Of a stretch of DNA of 64,000 bases, positions 1 to 7,223 are shown piece after piece (the stretch's first letter is position 1; every line of letters begins with the position of its first letter). Below the pieces are notes generated by a model. The model was not told the DNA's origin. It worked only from the letters and a program-made list of their open reading frames with translations, and made no database searches. The position numbers were made by a program, and so were the translations under genes. This DNA comes from Candidatus Poribacteria bacterium (GTDB taxonomy: Bacteria > Poribacteria > WGA-4E > WGA-3G): NCBI GenBank assembly GCA_028820635.1, contig JAPPIG010000025.1:1-64000 (forward strand), written 5' to 3'.

Positions 1-434
1 GCAGCCCAATGCCTACTTGAAAGACGATGCCTTCCGTAAAAAGGACCGATTAAAATCTCACAGAGTCGTGGTGTTTTTGAGGGACGCAGCTACGCAAAAA
101 CAGCAACCCCACGTCCATAAGCTGCACGTCAGTTCGTAAAGCTGGGGCTCGTCCAGTTGTATTTGGGCTTTGCATTCCACGCCTTCGCGCCTTTTGCTAT
201 CAGGTGCGCATTTCGCGTGAAGTATAGGTCGTAGATACGCGCCGCGTGCTGTCCACCTTGCGGTTTGTGTGAACGGATACGGGCCGTATCTACTATCTCT
301 CGCAATGTTTTCACAAAGCACCATACACACAGAGTAAAAATAAAAAAATATAAGTTCGGTATAAGCAACTTTCGGAATCGGCAGAATATGTCTCCTAAAA
401 ACATTGTTATTTTGTATACTAAAATAATACCGAA

Positions 435-545
435 TTTTTAGAGTCAAATATGATTGTTTTAGTCATAATAAGCCTATCGATCCAGTCATAACAAAGGATC
501 GTAGCACATTACAAAATCCTATCATTTGCTGATTGACTCTAAAAA
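435..545. repeat. 13-bp inverted repeat pair framing 85 bp
   Basis: The 13-mer TTTTTAGAGTCAA at 435-447 recurs in perfect inverted orientation at 533-545. A second copy of ACTCTAAAAA follows directly after the right arm. The enclosed DNA has no open frame. It could be a remnant of a miniature transposable element; no target-site duplication was established. Confidence 0.4.
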
Positions 546-817
546 CTCTAAAAATCTTTTTATAACGTAAATACGGAGAAAAGATATGGAATTCTTCAGG
601 TCTTTATACCGAACTCACGTTAAAAAACATAAAATCGCGTCACAATCCTTATCCTGACAGACTCCTGCACGTCCTTGGGACGTGCAAAACGTCCTAATTC
701 AATGTGTAGATCGGTGAGGGCAAGTGAAACTCAGTCGACAATATGCTTTGTACGAAAACTTTACATACCTGTAAGGGAGTAAGGGAGTTTAAGGTATGGA
801 TGGACGGGATAAATTTC

Positions 818-848
818 TTGTAGGAGGGTTTTGTAAACCCGATTTCCG
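818..848 (+). repeat. Dispersed GGAGGG...TTTGTAA.CCCGAT repeat, copy 1
   Basis: This copy reads TTGTAGGAGGGTTTTGTAAA and continues into CCCGATTTCCG. The same core (G-rich block, TTTGTAA, then CCCGAT) recurs at about 7011, 8757, 23331, 23373 (inverted) and 52740. The GGG/CCC blocks can pair, so it is a small palindromic intergenic repeat. Confidence 0.6.
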
Positions 849-980
849 TTCAAACAGTCGGTGGGAGCAGAGTCCTGATCGCAAGATGGTGAGGACAGTT
901 AGGGAGGGCTTATAACCGAGTTTTCAAAACGCAATAAGTAGTTTTGGAAGGGTTAAATTTGGTATAACGAATTAAAGGGT

Positions 981-1008
981 AAGGCGTTAGAACAAACCAA
1001 CGCCTTTT
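981..1008 (+). terminator. Intrinsic terminator, plus strand
   Basis: AAGGCGTT (981-988) pairs perfectly with AACGCCTT (999-1006) across a 10-nt loop, followed by a short T tract (TTTTATT). There is no obvious T tract on the other strand. No plus-strand gene precedes it, so it may close a non-coding transcript from the 1-980 region. It also lies just after the end of the minus-strand frame at 1013. Confidence 0.5.
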
Positions 1009-1012
1009 ATTG

Positions 1013-1255
1013 TTAGTGAAAAATAGGCAAATCGTGCAGTAGAGTATAAACCAATTCTGATCTTAACCCATTGGTATTCCTTCGTCTATTTGCCTCATAC
1101 TTCTGTAAATGTCCTTGCTGGTGGAAGTATTTGAGTACCCGAACATCAAGAATAACATAGTCGGTGATATGCTCACAGTTAAACCACCCATAGCAGAAGT
1201 AATCAGGAAAGACTTGCAAGTTCAATTCAAAGGGTTTCTGTGCGAACACAACCAC
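1013..1255 (-). CDS. Hypothetical protein, 80 aa, GTG start
   Basis: This short frame begins with GTG (1253-1255) behind a GGAAGAGG stretch and lies 28 bp after the stop of the VOC gene on the same strand, so it could be its operon partner. The product is hydrophilic, rich in aromatic residues and His, with a basic middle (EANRRRNTNG). I recognise no domain. The frame stays open further upstream into the VOC gene, so it could also be the tail of a decayed gene. Its ending against a terminator-like hairpin is neutral evidence. Low confidence that it is translated. Confidence 0.35.
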   Translation of the reverse strand: MVVFAQKPFELNLQVFPDYFCYGWFNCEHITDYVILDVRVLKYFHQQGHLQKYEANRRRNTNGLRSELVYTLLHDLPIFH

Positions 1256-1283
1256 CTCTTCCAGTTTTCCTATTTTTCCACCC

Positions 1284-1682
1284 TCACTCGATATCTACGA
1301 TCTGAATATTGTTTCCGCAAGTATCATTGAAAACAGCAAAAATTGTTGTTCCTATATCAGTAGGTTTTACACTGAATTCGACACCAAGGTTGATTAATCG
1401 CTCATATTCTTTCTGAACGTTTTCTACACTGAATTGGGTATAGGGAAGTCCTGCCTCAAATAAAGCCTTTTGATACGTTTTGGCGGGTCCAAAATGATTA
1501 TCAGATAATGGTTCTAACAAGAGTTCAGTCCCGTCTTGTTCTTCTTTTGATACTACTGTAAGCCATCTGTCACCATTTCCTAAGGGAATGTCCCTCTTCT
1601 TAACAAATCCCAATTTTTCAGTATAAAATTTTAACGCACTTTCTTGATCTTGAACCAAAATGCTGGTTACTCTAATTTTCAT
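1284..1682 (-). CDS. VOC family (glyoxalase/bleomycin-resistance fold) protein
   Basis: A 132-residue single-module vicinal oxygen chelate protein with two beta-alpha-beta-beta-beta halves. The N-terminal half has the typical 'VQDQESALKFYTEKLGF' pattern and the C-terminal half has 'IFAVFNDTCGNNIQIVD', in which the terminal part of the family's metal/substrate platform is visible. Members act as dioxygenases, lyases, isomerases or drug-binding proteins. The exact substrate cannot be deduced, and the usual terminal Glu of glyoxalase I is replaced by Gln/Asp (NIQIVD), so glyoxalase activity is doubtful. A second VOC-fold gene lies 106 bp upstream on the same strand. The length is normal for the family. 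Confidence 0.85.
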   Translation of the reverse strand: MKIRVTSILVQDQESALKFYTEKLGFVKKRDIPLGNGDRWLTVVSKEEQDGTELLLEPLSDNHFGPAKTYQKALFEAGLPYTQFSVENVQKEYERLINLGVEFSVKPTDIGTTIFAVFNDTCGNNIQIVDIE

Positions 1683-1787
1683 AATATTATTTACCTCAAT
1701 ATTGCTTATTTGGTAAAAAATTATAAATAAAAATTTCTGTTCTGTGAAGAAAGATCATTTTTCTATGAGTTCATACAACGAACTGGG

Positions 1788-2210
1788 TCATTCTTGTGTA
1801 TGGCATGCCATAATGTCCCAAGTAATTCCAAATTTATCAGTACATTTGCCGTAGTAGGAACCCCAGAACACATCGCCCATCGGCATGATGACTTTGCCGC
1901 CATTAGATAGTTTTGCAAAGATTTCGTCTGCATGCGATCTGTCACCTGTCTCAAAGCAAAGTGAAAAATTGTTGCCTGGGACACGCGGTGGACCGAACGA
2001 CGAACAAGTGTCGCTCCCCATCAGGACATTGGATCCAATCGGAAGGGAAACGTGCATGATACGATCCAAATCTTCCTCATCAACACCAAGGTCTTCTGGT
2101 GCCTCACGGAATGTTGAAATATTCATGAACTCGCCACCGAAAACCGAGCGATAGAATTCAAATGCTTCGCGGCATTCATTGTTGAAGGTTAAGTAAGGGT
2201 TGAGTACCAT
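1788..2210 (-). CDS. PhnB-like VOC family protein
   Basis: A 140-residue protein of the PhnB/3-demethylubiquinone-9-methyltransferase-like branch of the VOC fold. It starts 'NPYLTFNNECREAFEFYRSV', has the branch's 'DRIMHVSLPIGSNVLMGSD' strand pair, and ends 'YYGKCTDKFGITWDI', where the family normally reads (W/Y)G...D.fG..W.i. The function of PhnB-like proteins is mostly unknown; despite the name they are not part of C-P lyase. The ATG at 2210 is preceded by AGGAGACATTA, a good ribosome-binding site. It could be co-transcribed with the VOC gene downstream on the same strand. Confidence 0.85.
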   Translation of the reverse strand: MVLNPYLTFNNECREAFEFYRSVFGGEFMNISTFREAPEDLGVDEEDLDRIMHVSLPIGSNVLMGSDTCSSFGPPRVPGNNFSLCFETGDRSHADEIFAKLSNGGKVIMPMGDVFWGSYYGKCTDKFGITWDIMACHTQE

Positions 2211-2599
2211 TAATGTCTCCTAAAAGTGTGAATGTAATAATTATTGCAGGTAGTCAAATCTACCTATGCATAACACGCTTAGGAGGCTATTTCGGTTTCA
2301 ACTTTGAATCACCAATGACCTTTGGAGTTAGCGATTTATTGTCCATCTACCCTTGTGGGAGGACTTTCTAAGCCTGATTCTCTGCATTGTAGTGGAAATT
2401 CATTGGATACCTCATAGTCTTTTAAATCATAATGCCACATTTCTTGATTCGAAAACTCTTAATTACGCTTAGGTTTTTACTTGATTCATCATATAAAAAA
2501 TGCTATTATTTTATTAACATCTGATTCTGGTACGTGACTTGGAAATTTTCACAGAGGCAATTTATATTACTACTTTGTGAAAATTTAAGAAAACCAAAC
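2211..2599. other. Intergenic region with a promoter for the downstream plus-strand operon
   Basis: This is 389 bp of AT-rich DNA between two divergently transcribed genes. No open frame is convincing. The only element I can support is a sigma-70-like promoter at 2481-2509 facing the membrane-protein/DUF6414 genes. Confidence 0.5.
2481..2509 (+). promoter_or_regulatory. Sigma-70-like promoter
   Basis: TTGATT (2481-2486), a 17-bp spacer and TATTAT (2504-2509) give a plausible -35/-10 pair about 90 bp before the ATG at 2600. It would drive the 2600-4134 gene group, which ends at the terminator at 4200. Confidence 0.45.
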
Positions 2600-3001
2600 A
2601 TGGCAAATGTAAAAATCAAATGGCTTATATACACGGTGCTGGTAGGGCTAATACCCGTTCTTTCACGAGCGTTAATCTGGTCTATATCGCAAAACCGAAC
2701 TATGGATTTTCTCCACGCTGCAGACTTTGTAGCGTTTGGATTGATTATGCATATATCTAACATAAATGAGATAGAACATTTCAACGATCACGAGAAGTCA
2801 TGGAAGACAACACAAAATGGAATTTCAATTGCTTTTATATCATTCTATAGTGTCTTATTTGCTTGTTCCCTATTAGGCCAATCGAACCCAGGACTAATCA
2901 ATGTTAGGAGTATAACATATTTTTCTATTGGCTTAAGCTTCGTCTCATTTCTAATCAGTTTCTCCGTGTATGATAGAATCTCGAAAATAGAACAAGTCTA
3001 A
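2600..3001 (+). CDS. Small multi-pass membrane protein, unknown function
   Basis: 133 residues from ATG 2600; the frame is open further upstream to a GTG at 2534, but the extra residues look unlike the rest. Four hydrophobic segments are visible: residues roughly 8-25 (LIYTVLVGLIPVLSRALIW), 36-52, 75-97 (ISIAFISFYSVLFACSLLG) and 105-128. A charged, acidic loop (NINEIEHFNDHEKSW) lies between segments two and three. No family was recognised. It is first in a tight plus-strand group with a 44-residue single-pass protein and a DUF6414 protein, and the group is closed by a terminator. This suggests a small membrane-associated module. Confidence 0.7.
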   Translation: MANVKIKWLIYTVLVGLIPVLSRALIWSISQNRTMDFLHAADFVAFGLIMHISNINEIEHFNDHEKSWKTTQNGISIAFISFYSVLFACSLLGQSNPGLINVRSITYFSIGLSFVSFLISFSVYDRISKIEQV

Positions 3002-3047
3002 GAAAAAACCGACAGAACATGATAGATGTCGGTTGAGGATTAATCAA

Positions 3048-3182
3048 ATGACTACAGCAGTTATTATCACTGGTTCAATTCTTGGCGTAATAGGTATCGG
3101 TGTTGCTGTTTGGTCCATCATAAGCACCAGAAAACGATATTATGAGGAATATATGAGGAGAAAACGTGGCACAAAAGATTAA
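3048..3182 (+). CDS. 44-aa single-pass membrane protein
   Basis: A small gene from ATG 3048 (preceded by TTGAGGAT) to the TAA at 3180-3182. The product is a short N-terminus, one hydrophobic helix (residues about 4-24, 'VIITGSILGVIGIGVAVWSI') and a very basic cytoplasmic tail (RKRYYEEYMRRKRGTKD). Its 3' end overlaps the first 17 bases of the DUF6414 gene in another frame, which implies translational coupling. It is easily missed because of its size. The topology is clear, but no function can be assigned. Confidence 0.65.
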   Translation: MTTAVIITGSILGVIGIGVAVWSIISTRKRYYEEYMRRKRGTKD

Positions 3183-4134
3183 GAGTTTCATCTATCTGGA
3201 TGAATATAAAATGTACTCTATTTCCTCTCAGATGTCAGGGGGAATTACCGATTATTTAATGAGTCATAAAAAGTCTACAACAGAAGAAGCGGAAGAACAA
3301 AAAGGCCCAGTTGGTAGTGGACGAGTTGTAGGAGATACTTTGAAATCCGAATCGGGTATTCAAGAAAAAAAGCACCTCCATGATTATAACTATACGCTTT
3401 TTGAGGAAGAGCTAAATAAATCAGGTAAAATCCTTAGTATTTCAGCAGAGGACATTGATGAAAAGATTGAGCAAATTGGCAATGCAGGTTTCGTTAAAGT
3501 GACAGGTAAAGTTGTATTCAATGATATGAATATAATTAAATCCACTATGGAAAATTTTAATGAAATAGGTCAAGCGTTGGCTTACGTCAGTAATTTTGAA
3601 AAAATGGAAGAAGTTCGCAGCCAACTTGAAAAAGCAGCAGAAAATACCACAGACAGGAATCAAAAGGCAAAAATCAGGCATCAATTGAAAAACATAACAA
3701 ATATTGAAAAATTGGCGAAAGATCAAGGTCTAAAGCACGACCAGAATTTTTTGGACAACCTGAATCTCCTTCTTAATTATGGTTTTCAGGATCAATTTAC
3801 AGTGCAGATGCCTATAGGACAGTATACCTTTTCTGCAGACTGTAAAAGAGATGACTTTCGAGAAGATGAACCTTTGTTAGTCAGAAAATACTCCAGGTTT
3901 GCTGAAAAGGAATTTGTTATTGTTGGGACTGTCGCACAAAGTTCAAACAAACCTATTGATTATCAAAAGTCTGCTGATTATGAAGAGGTTGACAACGAAG
4001 ATTCTAGTTCCCCACATTTTAAGGAAGTGATTATGAATCTTGTTGAAGCCCTTTCGGTAGTGGAATCTGAATTTACAGGAAAATTGGAGAACGAAATTAT
4101 TATTGATCCTATTGCCATCTATCGAGAAATCTGA
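3166..4134 (+). CDS. DUF6414 family protein
   Basis: 322 residues from a GTG at 3166 preceded by AGGAG. The N-terminus 'IKSFIYLDEYKMYSISSQMS' is the hallmark I associate with the DUF6414 family (unknown function). A glycine-containing low-complexity linker follows (about 35-60), then a helical middle rich in Glu/Lys that could form a coiled coil (about 125-185), and a mixed alpha/beta C-terminal domain (about 200-322) with 'VQMPIGQYTFSADCKRDDF' and 'FVIVGTVAQ'. No signal peptide is visible, so it is probably cytosolic and may associate with the two membrane proteins encoded immediately before it. The gene overlaps the 44-aa gene by 17 bp. A defence or stress role is possible from context but unproven. 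Confidence 0.75.
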   Translation: MAQKIKSFIYLDEYKMYSISSQMSGGITDYLMSHKKSTTEEAEEQKGPVGSGRVVGDTLKSESGIQEKKHLHDYNYTLFEEELNKSGKILSISAEDIDEKIEQIGNAGFVKVTGKVVFNDMNIIKSTMENFNEIGQALAYVSNFEKMEEVRSQLEKAAENTTDRNQKAKIRHQLKNITNIEKLAKDQGLKHDQNFLDNLNLLLNYGFQDQFTVQMPIGQYTFSADCKRDDFREDEPLLVRKYSRFAEKEFVIVGTVAQSSNKPIDYQKSADYEEVDNEDSSSPHFKEVIMNLVEALSVVESEFTGKLENEIIIDPIAIYREI

Positions 4135-4199
4135 TGCAGTATAGTTAACTTTAAAATAATCGGAATTAGTAAAGAGACTGTTTTCAATCTTGTAAATCC

Positions 4200-4233
4200 T
4201 GCCGAATGCCATAACCGCATTCGGCATTCATTT
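4200..4233 (+). terminator. Intrinsic terminator after the DUF6414 group
   Basis: TGCCGAATGC (4200-4209) pairs perfectly with GCATTCGGCA (4217-4226) across a 7-nt loop, followed by TTCATTT. It lies 66 bp after the DUF6414 stop and 40 bp before the next ATG, which separates the two transcription units. Confidence 0.7.
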
Positions 4234-4265
4234 AGTGCTATGTAGGCTTACGATAAGGATAATTT

Positions 4266-5033
4266 ATGGGAATTATAGAGTGGCTTAATGCAAATGATGG
4301 TGTAGTTATAGGGATAGCGACTGTTGTGCTTGTGGGTATCACAGGCTATTACGCCTATCTAACGTGGCGAATGCTAAAAGCAAATAACATACCTGAAATT
4401 GCGATCTCCCTCCGTCCTCATGAGGCATATATTCATTGTGTTATGCTTTGTATAGAAAATATAGGGACAGGAGCAGCTCGAAACATTCAATTCCGAACAG
4501 ACCTTTCATTTAAACCCGATGGGGAGAGAGCACTTGAGGAGATTGGCTTTCTAAATAAAGGTATAGGTTATCTTGGACCTGGACAAAAAATTGAGCATTT
4601 TCTGGTGAGCGTAATAGGCAAATTGGATGAGTTGAAGAAGACTCCGCTTGAGTTCGGGGTTACTTATACGGATGCGGTAAAACAGAAACATAAGTACGAA
4701 CATACCTTTCACCTTGATTTTGGCGAGGATGAAGGTTTAGCGACGATTGGAAAATCACCGCTTTATGAAATAGCCGAAGCTGTCAAGGACATTAAGAAGG
4801 ACTTACACAATGTAACTACTGGCATCCGTAAACCCGTAATTCTTACGGAATCAGCGTCTGAGCATCGCATACGGAATCATACTGACTTTTTGGAGAGTCG
4901 GATAAGCGAATTCCCTCCTAATATTCAAGCGAAAATTTTACAGAAATTAGAGTTTTTTATAGATGAGCAAAATCGGGAAATACGTGAAAAAGCGCAAAAC
5001 GATGAGACAGCAACGGACGAGAATTCGTTATGA
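4266..5033 (+). CDS. Membrane-anchored hypothetical protein
   Basis: 255 residues. An N-terminal transmembrane helix (residues about 12-33, 'VVIGIATVVLVGITGYYAYL') is followed by a predicted beta-rich domain (about 42-155) with 'LCIENIGTGAARNIQF' and 'DFGEDEGL'. This pattern occurs in many short anchored proteins that look like immunoglobulin-like or DUF-type sensors. After it come a helical linker (about 160-185) and a charged C-terminus (FFIDEQNREIREKAQNDE). I recognise no named family. The ATG is preceded by GATAAGGATAATTT. It sits between a terminator and the antitoxin pair, and the next gene starts 16 bp after its stop, so it may share a transcript with the toxin-antitoxin genes. Confidence 0.65.
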   Translation: MGIIEWLNANDGVVIGIATVVLVGITGYYAYLTWRMLKANNIPEIAISLRPHEAYIHCVMLCIENIGTGAARNIQFRTDLSFKPDGERALEEIGFLNKGIGYLGPGQKIEHFLVSVIGKLDELKKTPLEFGVTYTDAVKQKHKYEHTFHLDFGEDEGLATIGKSPLYEIAEAVKDIKKDLHNVTTGIRKPVILTESASEHRIRNHTDFLESRISEFPPNIQAKILQKLEFFIDEQNREIREKAQNDETATDENSL

Positions 5034-5049
5034 AGAGGAGGCGAAACAG

Positions 5050-5280
5050 ATGACAGTTCCAGTTCATATCTTCCCTAATAAGCAGTTATTATTGGAAATT
5101 CCTGATGATACTAATGATCTGTCAGTAAATAACAATGAAAGATTATCATATGAGGAATTTTTAGCAGCATTAGAGAGATTAGATGCCTTAGCGAGGAAAT
5201 TTGCTAAGCCTGATGCCCAACCATTGTCCGATTACGCGATGAGCCGAGAAAGCATATACGAAGATCATCCAAAATTATGA
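5050..5280 (+). CDS. Antitoxin-like protein, first tandem copy
   Basis: 76 residues from ATG 5050, which follows AAGAGGAGG by 8 nt; the frame stays open further upstream but this start has the best ribosome-binding site. A short beta-strand N-terminus (VPVHIFPNKQLLLEIPDDT) is followed by a helix and a C-terminal tail 'PLSDYAMSRESIYEDHP' that is identical in the next gene. Position before a PIN-domain gene and small size fit a type II antitoxin whose C-terminal tail would bind the toxin. I do not recognise the DNA-binding type. The shared tail strongly suggests tandem duplication. Confidence 0.7.
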   Translation: MTVPVHIFPNKQLLLEIPDDTNDLSVNNNERLSYEEFLAALERLDALARKFAKPDAQPLSDYAMSRESIYEDHPKL

Positions 5281-5312
5281 TTTATCTGAAGCATATTATG
5301 TGAGGTGAACAG

Positions 5313-5537
5313 ATGACACTTGAAGTTTATATCCACTCCAATAATGGTTCGGTTATAGAGATTCCTGACGGCACTGAAAATGTATCAATAAATAACAATC
5401 AACAGTTATCACTTGAGGAATTTGATGAGATAGTAGCTCGGTTAGCAGAACTATCTATGAAAATTGACGGTCCTGATGCCAAGCCTTTGTCCGATTACGC
5501 GATGAGCCGAGAAAGCATATACGAAGATCATCCATAA
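5313..5537 (+). CDS. Antitoxin-like protein, second tandem copy
   Basis: 74 residues, ATG preceded by GTGAGGTGAACAG. It parallels the preceding gene along its whole length: the 'EIPDGTENVSINNNQQLSLEEF' region matches 'EIPDDTNDLSVNNNERLSYEEF' with conservative changes, and the last 17 residues are the same. Its stop (5535-5537) lies two bases before the ATG of the PIN-domain toxin, the tight spacing typical of antitoxin-toxin pairs. This copy is therefore the likely cognate antitoxin; the first copy may be redundant, a regulator, or an anti-addiction decoy. Confidence 0.75.
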   Translation: MTLEVYIHSNNGSVIEIPDGTENVSINNNQQLSLEEFDEIVARLAELSMKIDGPDAKPLSDYAMSRESIYEDHP

Positions 5538-5539
5538 TC

Positions 5540-5983
5540 ATGATTTATCTGGTCGATACCAATATTTTGTTGGGATTTTCATATCCAGCTGATCGGAATT
5601 ATCAAACCGTTCAATTTGCTGTCCATAAATTGTTGGCAAATGGTCATCAATTAAAGGTGACCCTCCAAAATTTCGCTGAATTTTGGAGGGCATCAACTCG
5701 ACCCGCTGACAAGGGAGGCTTTGGACGTACACCGCCTGATGCAGAACAGTTCTTGCAAGAATTGGAATTACTTTTCCCGTTGCTGCCAGATGATTCACCT
5801 AATGTATATACCGAATGGAGACGACTCGCCGTGCAATATAGTGTATCAGGTAAAAAAGTTCACGATGCGCGGTTAGTTGCATCAATGATTTCTCAGGGTA
5901 TAACACATATCCTAACCTTTGATAAAGACTTTGACCGCTATGCTTCTGAAGGAATTATCCGCGTTGATCCTGCGGCATCTTAG
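5540..5983 (+). CDS. PIN-domain toxin (VapC-like ribonuclease)
   Basis: 147 residues with the PIN-domain acidic set in order: Asp6 in 'IYLVDTNILLGF', Glu47 in 'LQNFAEFWR', Asp109 in 'KKVHDARLVASM' and Asp128/Asp130 in 'ILTFDKDF'. PIN toxins of VapBC systems are Mg-dependent RNases that cut tRNA or rRNA. The gene begins two bases after the second antitoxin-like gene, so the pair is probably translationally coupled and autoregulated. Length and residues are complete, so the enzyme should be active. The RNA target cannot be predicted. Confidence 0.9.
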   Translation: MIYLVDTNILLGFSYPADRNYQTVQFAVHKLLANGHQLKVTLQNFAEFWRASTRPADKGGFGRTPPDAEQFLQELELLFPLLPDDSPNVYTEWRRLAVQYSVSGKKVHDARLVASMISQGITHILTFDKDFDRYASEGIIRVDPAAS

Positions 5984-6005
5984 CAAAACCTCTACCCACA
6001 AAACA

Positions 6006-6866
6006 TCACTCATCTTTCGGAACAGGCAATACATCACGTTCAACTTCATGCACCTTATCAGTAAAAGTCTCACCGCGAACCCACATCACAGGTTGCCCCT
6101 TATACGTTCCGTCTCCTTTTGCCCATTCTGCCTGCGCACTCAAGTAATGAGAAACATAACTCCGCCGAAACCGCAAGCTATGATTGTCTGTGCTTTTATG
6201 TAGCAGATGGCTGTGAAACCAGACAACAGCACCAGGCGGTACTTCTACCGCAACACCATCTTCGTCGCGCGCTTCGCGTGCCAGTTTGAACTCACGTTGT
6301 TGTGAACCTTCAAGGTCATCATGTTCATGAATATCATTTTTATGGCTACCGGGGATAACGTAAAGGCAACCGTTCTCCCGATCTGCTGGGTCAATTGCTG
6401 TCCATGTTCCGATGGTTGTTTCAGTATTAAACCGATTACGAAAATAGAACATGTCTTGATGCCAAGGGAAACCGAGACCAATCTTTGGTGCTTTCCATAT
6501 AAACAGATTATTAATACCGAGTATATCTGGACCCATCATATCAACGAGTGGGTCGGTTAGTCGTGGATCACGCACACGTGCAAGGAATTCTGGGACGTAA
6601 CAACTGGGGTGATGAATCTTGTGCATCGCATAAATTCCCTGCTCCTCAATCTTTCCGTCTCTCACAAGCGCGTTCTGGTCAATGTGTGCAGATGGAAACG
6701 GGCGTTTCCCATCAACAATATCTTCTGCAACTTGTCGGAGAGCATCATTTTCTTCAGGAGTAAATACCCCTAAGCGCACCAGATAACCGTTTTCGTGCCA
6801 AAAAGAAAGTTCTTTTGTTCTCAATTTAAAACGCCGTTCCTGTGGTGTTGATTCTTTGTCCATCAA
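6006..6866 (-). CDS. Phytanoyl-CoA dioxygenase (PhyH) family protein
   Basis: 286 residues of the Fe(II)/2-oxoglutarate-dependent PhyH fold. The iron triad is visible: His and Asp in 'FPWHQDMFYF', then the distal His in 'VVWFHSHLLHKSTDNHS', with the 2-oxoglutarate-binding Arg shortly after (LRFRRSYVSHYL). 'LYVIPGSHK' is the usual strand before the second half. Substrates of bacterial members are mostly unknown (secondary metabolites, ectoine-like or sugar compounds). It is transcribed towards the PIN gene and ends 22 bp from it. The ATG at 6866 is preceded by AGGAGATTTG. The family is typically expanded in poribacterial genomes, which supports the lineage guess. Confidence 0.88.
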   Translation of the reverse strand: MMDKESTPQERRFKLRTKELSFWHENGYLVRLGVFTPEENDALRQVAEDIVDGKRPFPSAHIDQNALVRDGKIEEQGIYAMHKIHHPSCYVPEFLARVRDPRLTDPLVDMMGPDILGINNLFIWKAPKIGLGFPWHQDMFYFRNRFNTETTIGTWTAIDPADRENGCLYVIPGSHKNDIHEHDDLEGSQQREFKLAREARDEDGVAVEVPPGAVVWFHSHLLHKSTDNHSLRFRRSYVSHYLSAQAEWAKGDGTYKGQPVMWVRGETFTDKVHEVERDVLPVPKDE

Positions 6867-6982
6867 ATCTCCTATTTATTTTTTTCATTGAGGAAAATAT
6901 TAAAACCATATTGTTCTAAATTAACTGCAAAGATAGTAACATTTTCATTGAAAAAAGTCAAATAATACGCAGTCCGATAAAC

Positions 6983-7147
6983 CAGAGGCATTCAATTGTC
7001 ACAAAATATCTTTGTTGGAGGAGTTTGTAACCCCGATTTTTCATGCTGTGTATCTGATATAGGGGTTGGAAACCCGCAGCATGCCAAAAGCGCATGCTGC
7101 GTTGATTCACTCCAACAATAGCGAAACTCAACAATTGAATGCCTCTG
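6983..7147. repeat. MITE-like element with nested inverted repeats
   Basis: A perfect 17-bp inverted repeat (6983-6999 and 7131-7147, CAGAGGCATTCAATTGT) bounds 131 bp. Inside, TTGTTGGAG (7013-7021) is mirrored by CTCCAACAA (7110-7118), and CATGCTG/CAGCATG blocks can pair. A member of the GGAGG...GTAACCCCGAT repeat family forms the left interior. A 23-bp stretch (7088-7110) recurs exactly, inverted, at 33358-33380. There is no coding capacity. This is consistent with a miniature inverted-repeat element. Confidence 0.6.
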
Positions 7148-7165
7148 TCCTATAAACAGAATTCC

Positions 7166-7194
7166 TTGCATTAAAAACCAATTTACTTTATGAT
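7166..7194 (+). promoter_or_regulatory. Sigma-70-like promoter of the sugar-kinase group
   Basis: TTGCAT (7166-7171), a 17-bp spacer and TATGAT (7189-7194) lie 30 bp before the ATG at 7224, which is itself preceded by AAGGAGAAAGAG. The element sits just outside the MITE-like repeat. Confidence 0.6.
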
Positions 7195-7223
7195 ATTCAC
7201 ATCCCGTACTAAGGAGAAAGAGA

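Larger units (their letters stand above)
1..1012. other. Long region without a convincing gene; hairpins, repeats and a terminator
   Basis: No reading frame here looks like a confident gene. Overlapping minus-strand frames at 58-447 and a short open frame entering from the left edge on the plus strand (2-139) cover the same bases and none can be recognised. The stretch contains a 13-bp inverted repeat (435-447 with 533-545), a perfect 8-bp hairpin (667-685), a member of the dispersed GGAGGG repeat family (818-848) and a plus-strand terminator hairpin (981-1008). This composition fits an intergenic or decayed mobile region, possibly with a non-coding transcript ending at about 1008. Confidence 0.5.

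Noticed and set aside
58..447. Two overlapping minus-strand frames and a plus-strand frame at the left edge
   Set aside because: They overlap in conflicting frames, no family is recognised, and no ribosome-binding site or coherent composition supports any of them.
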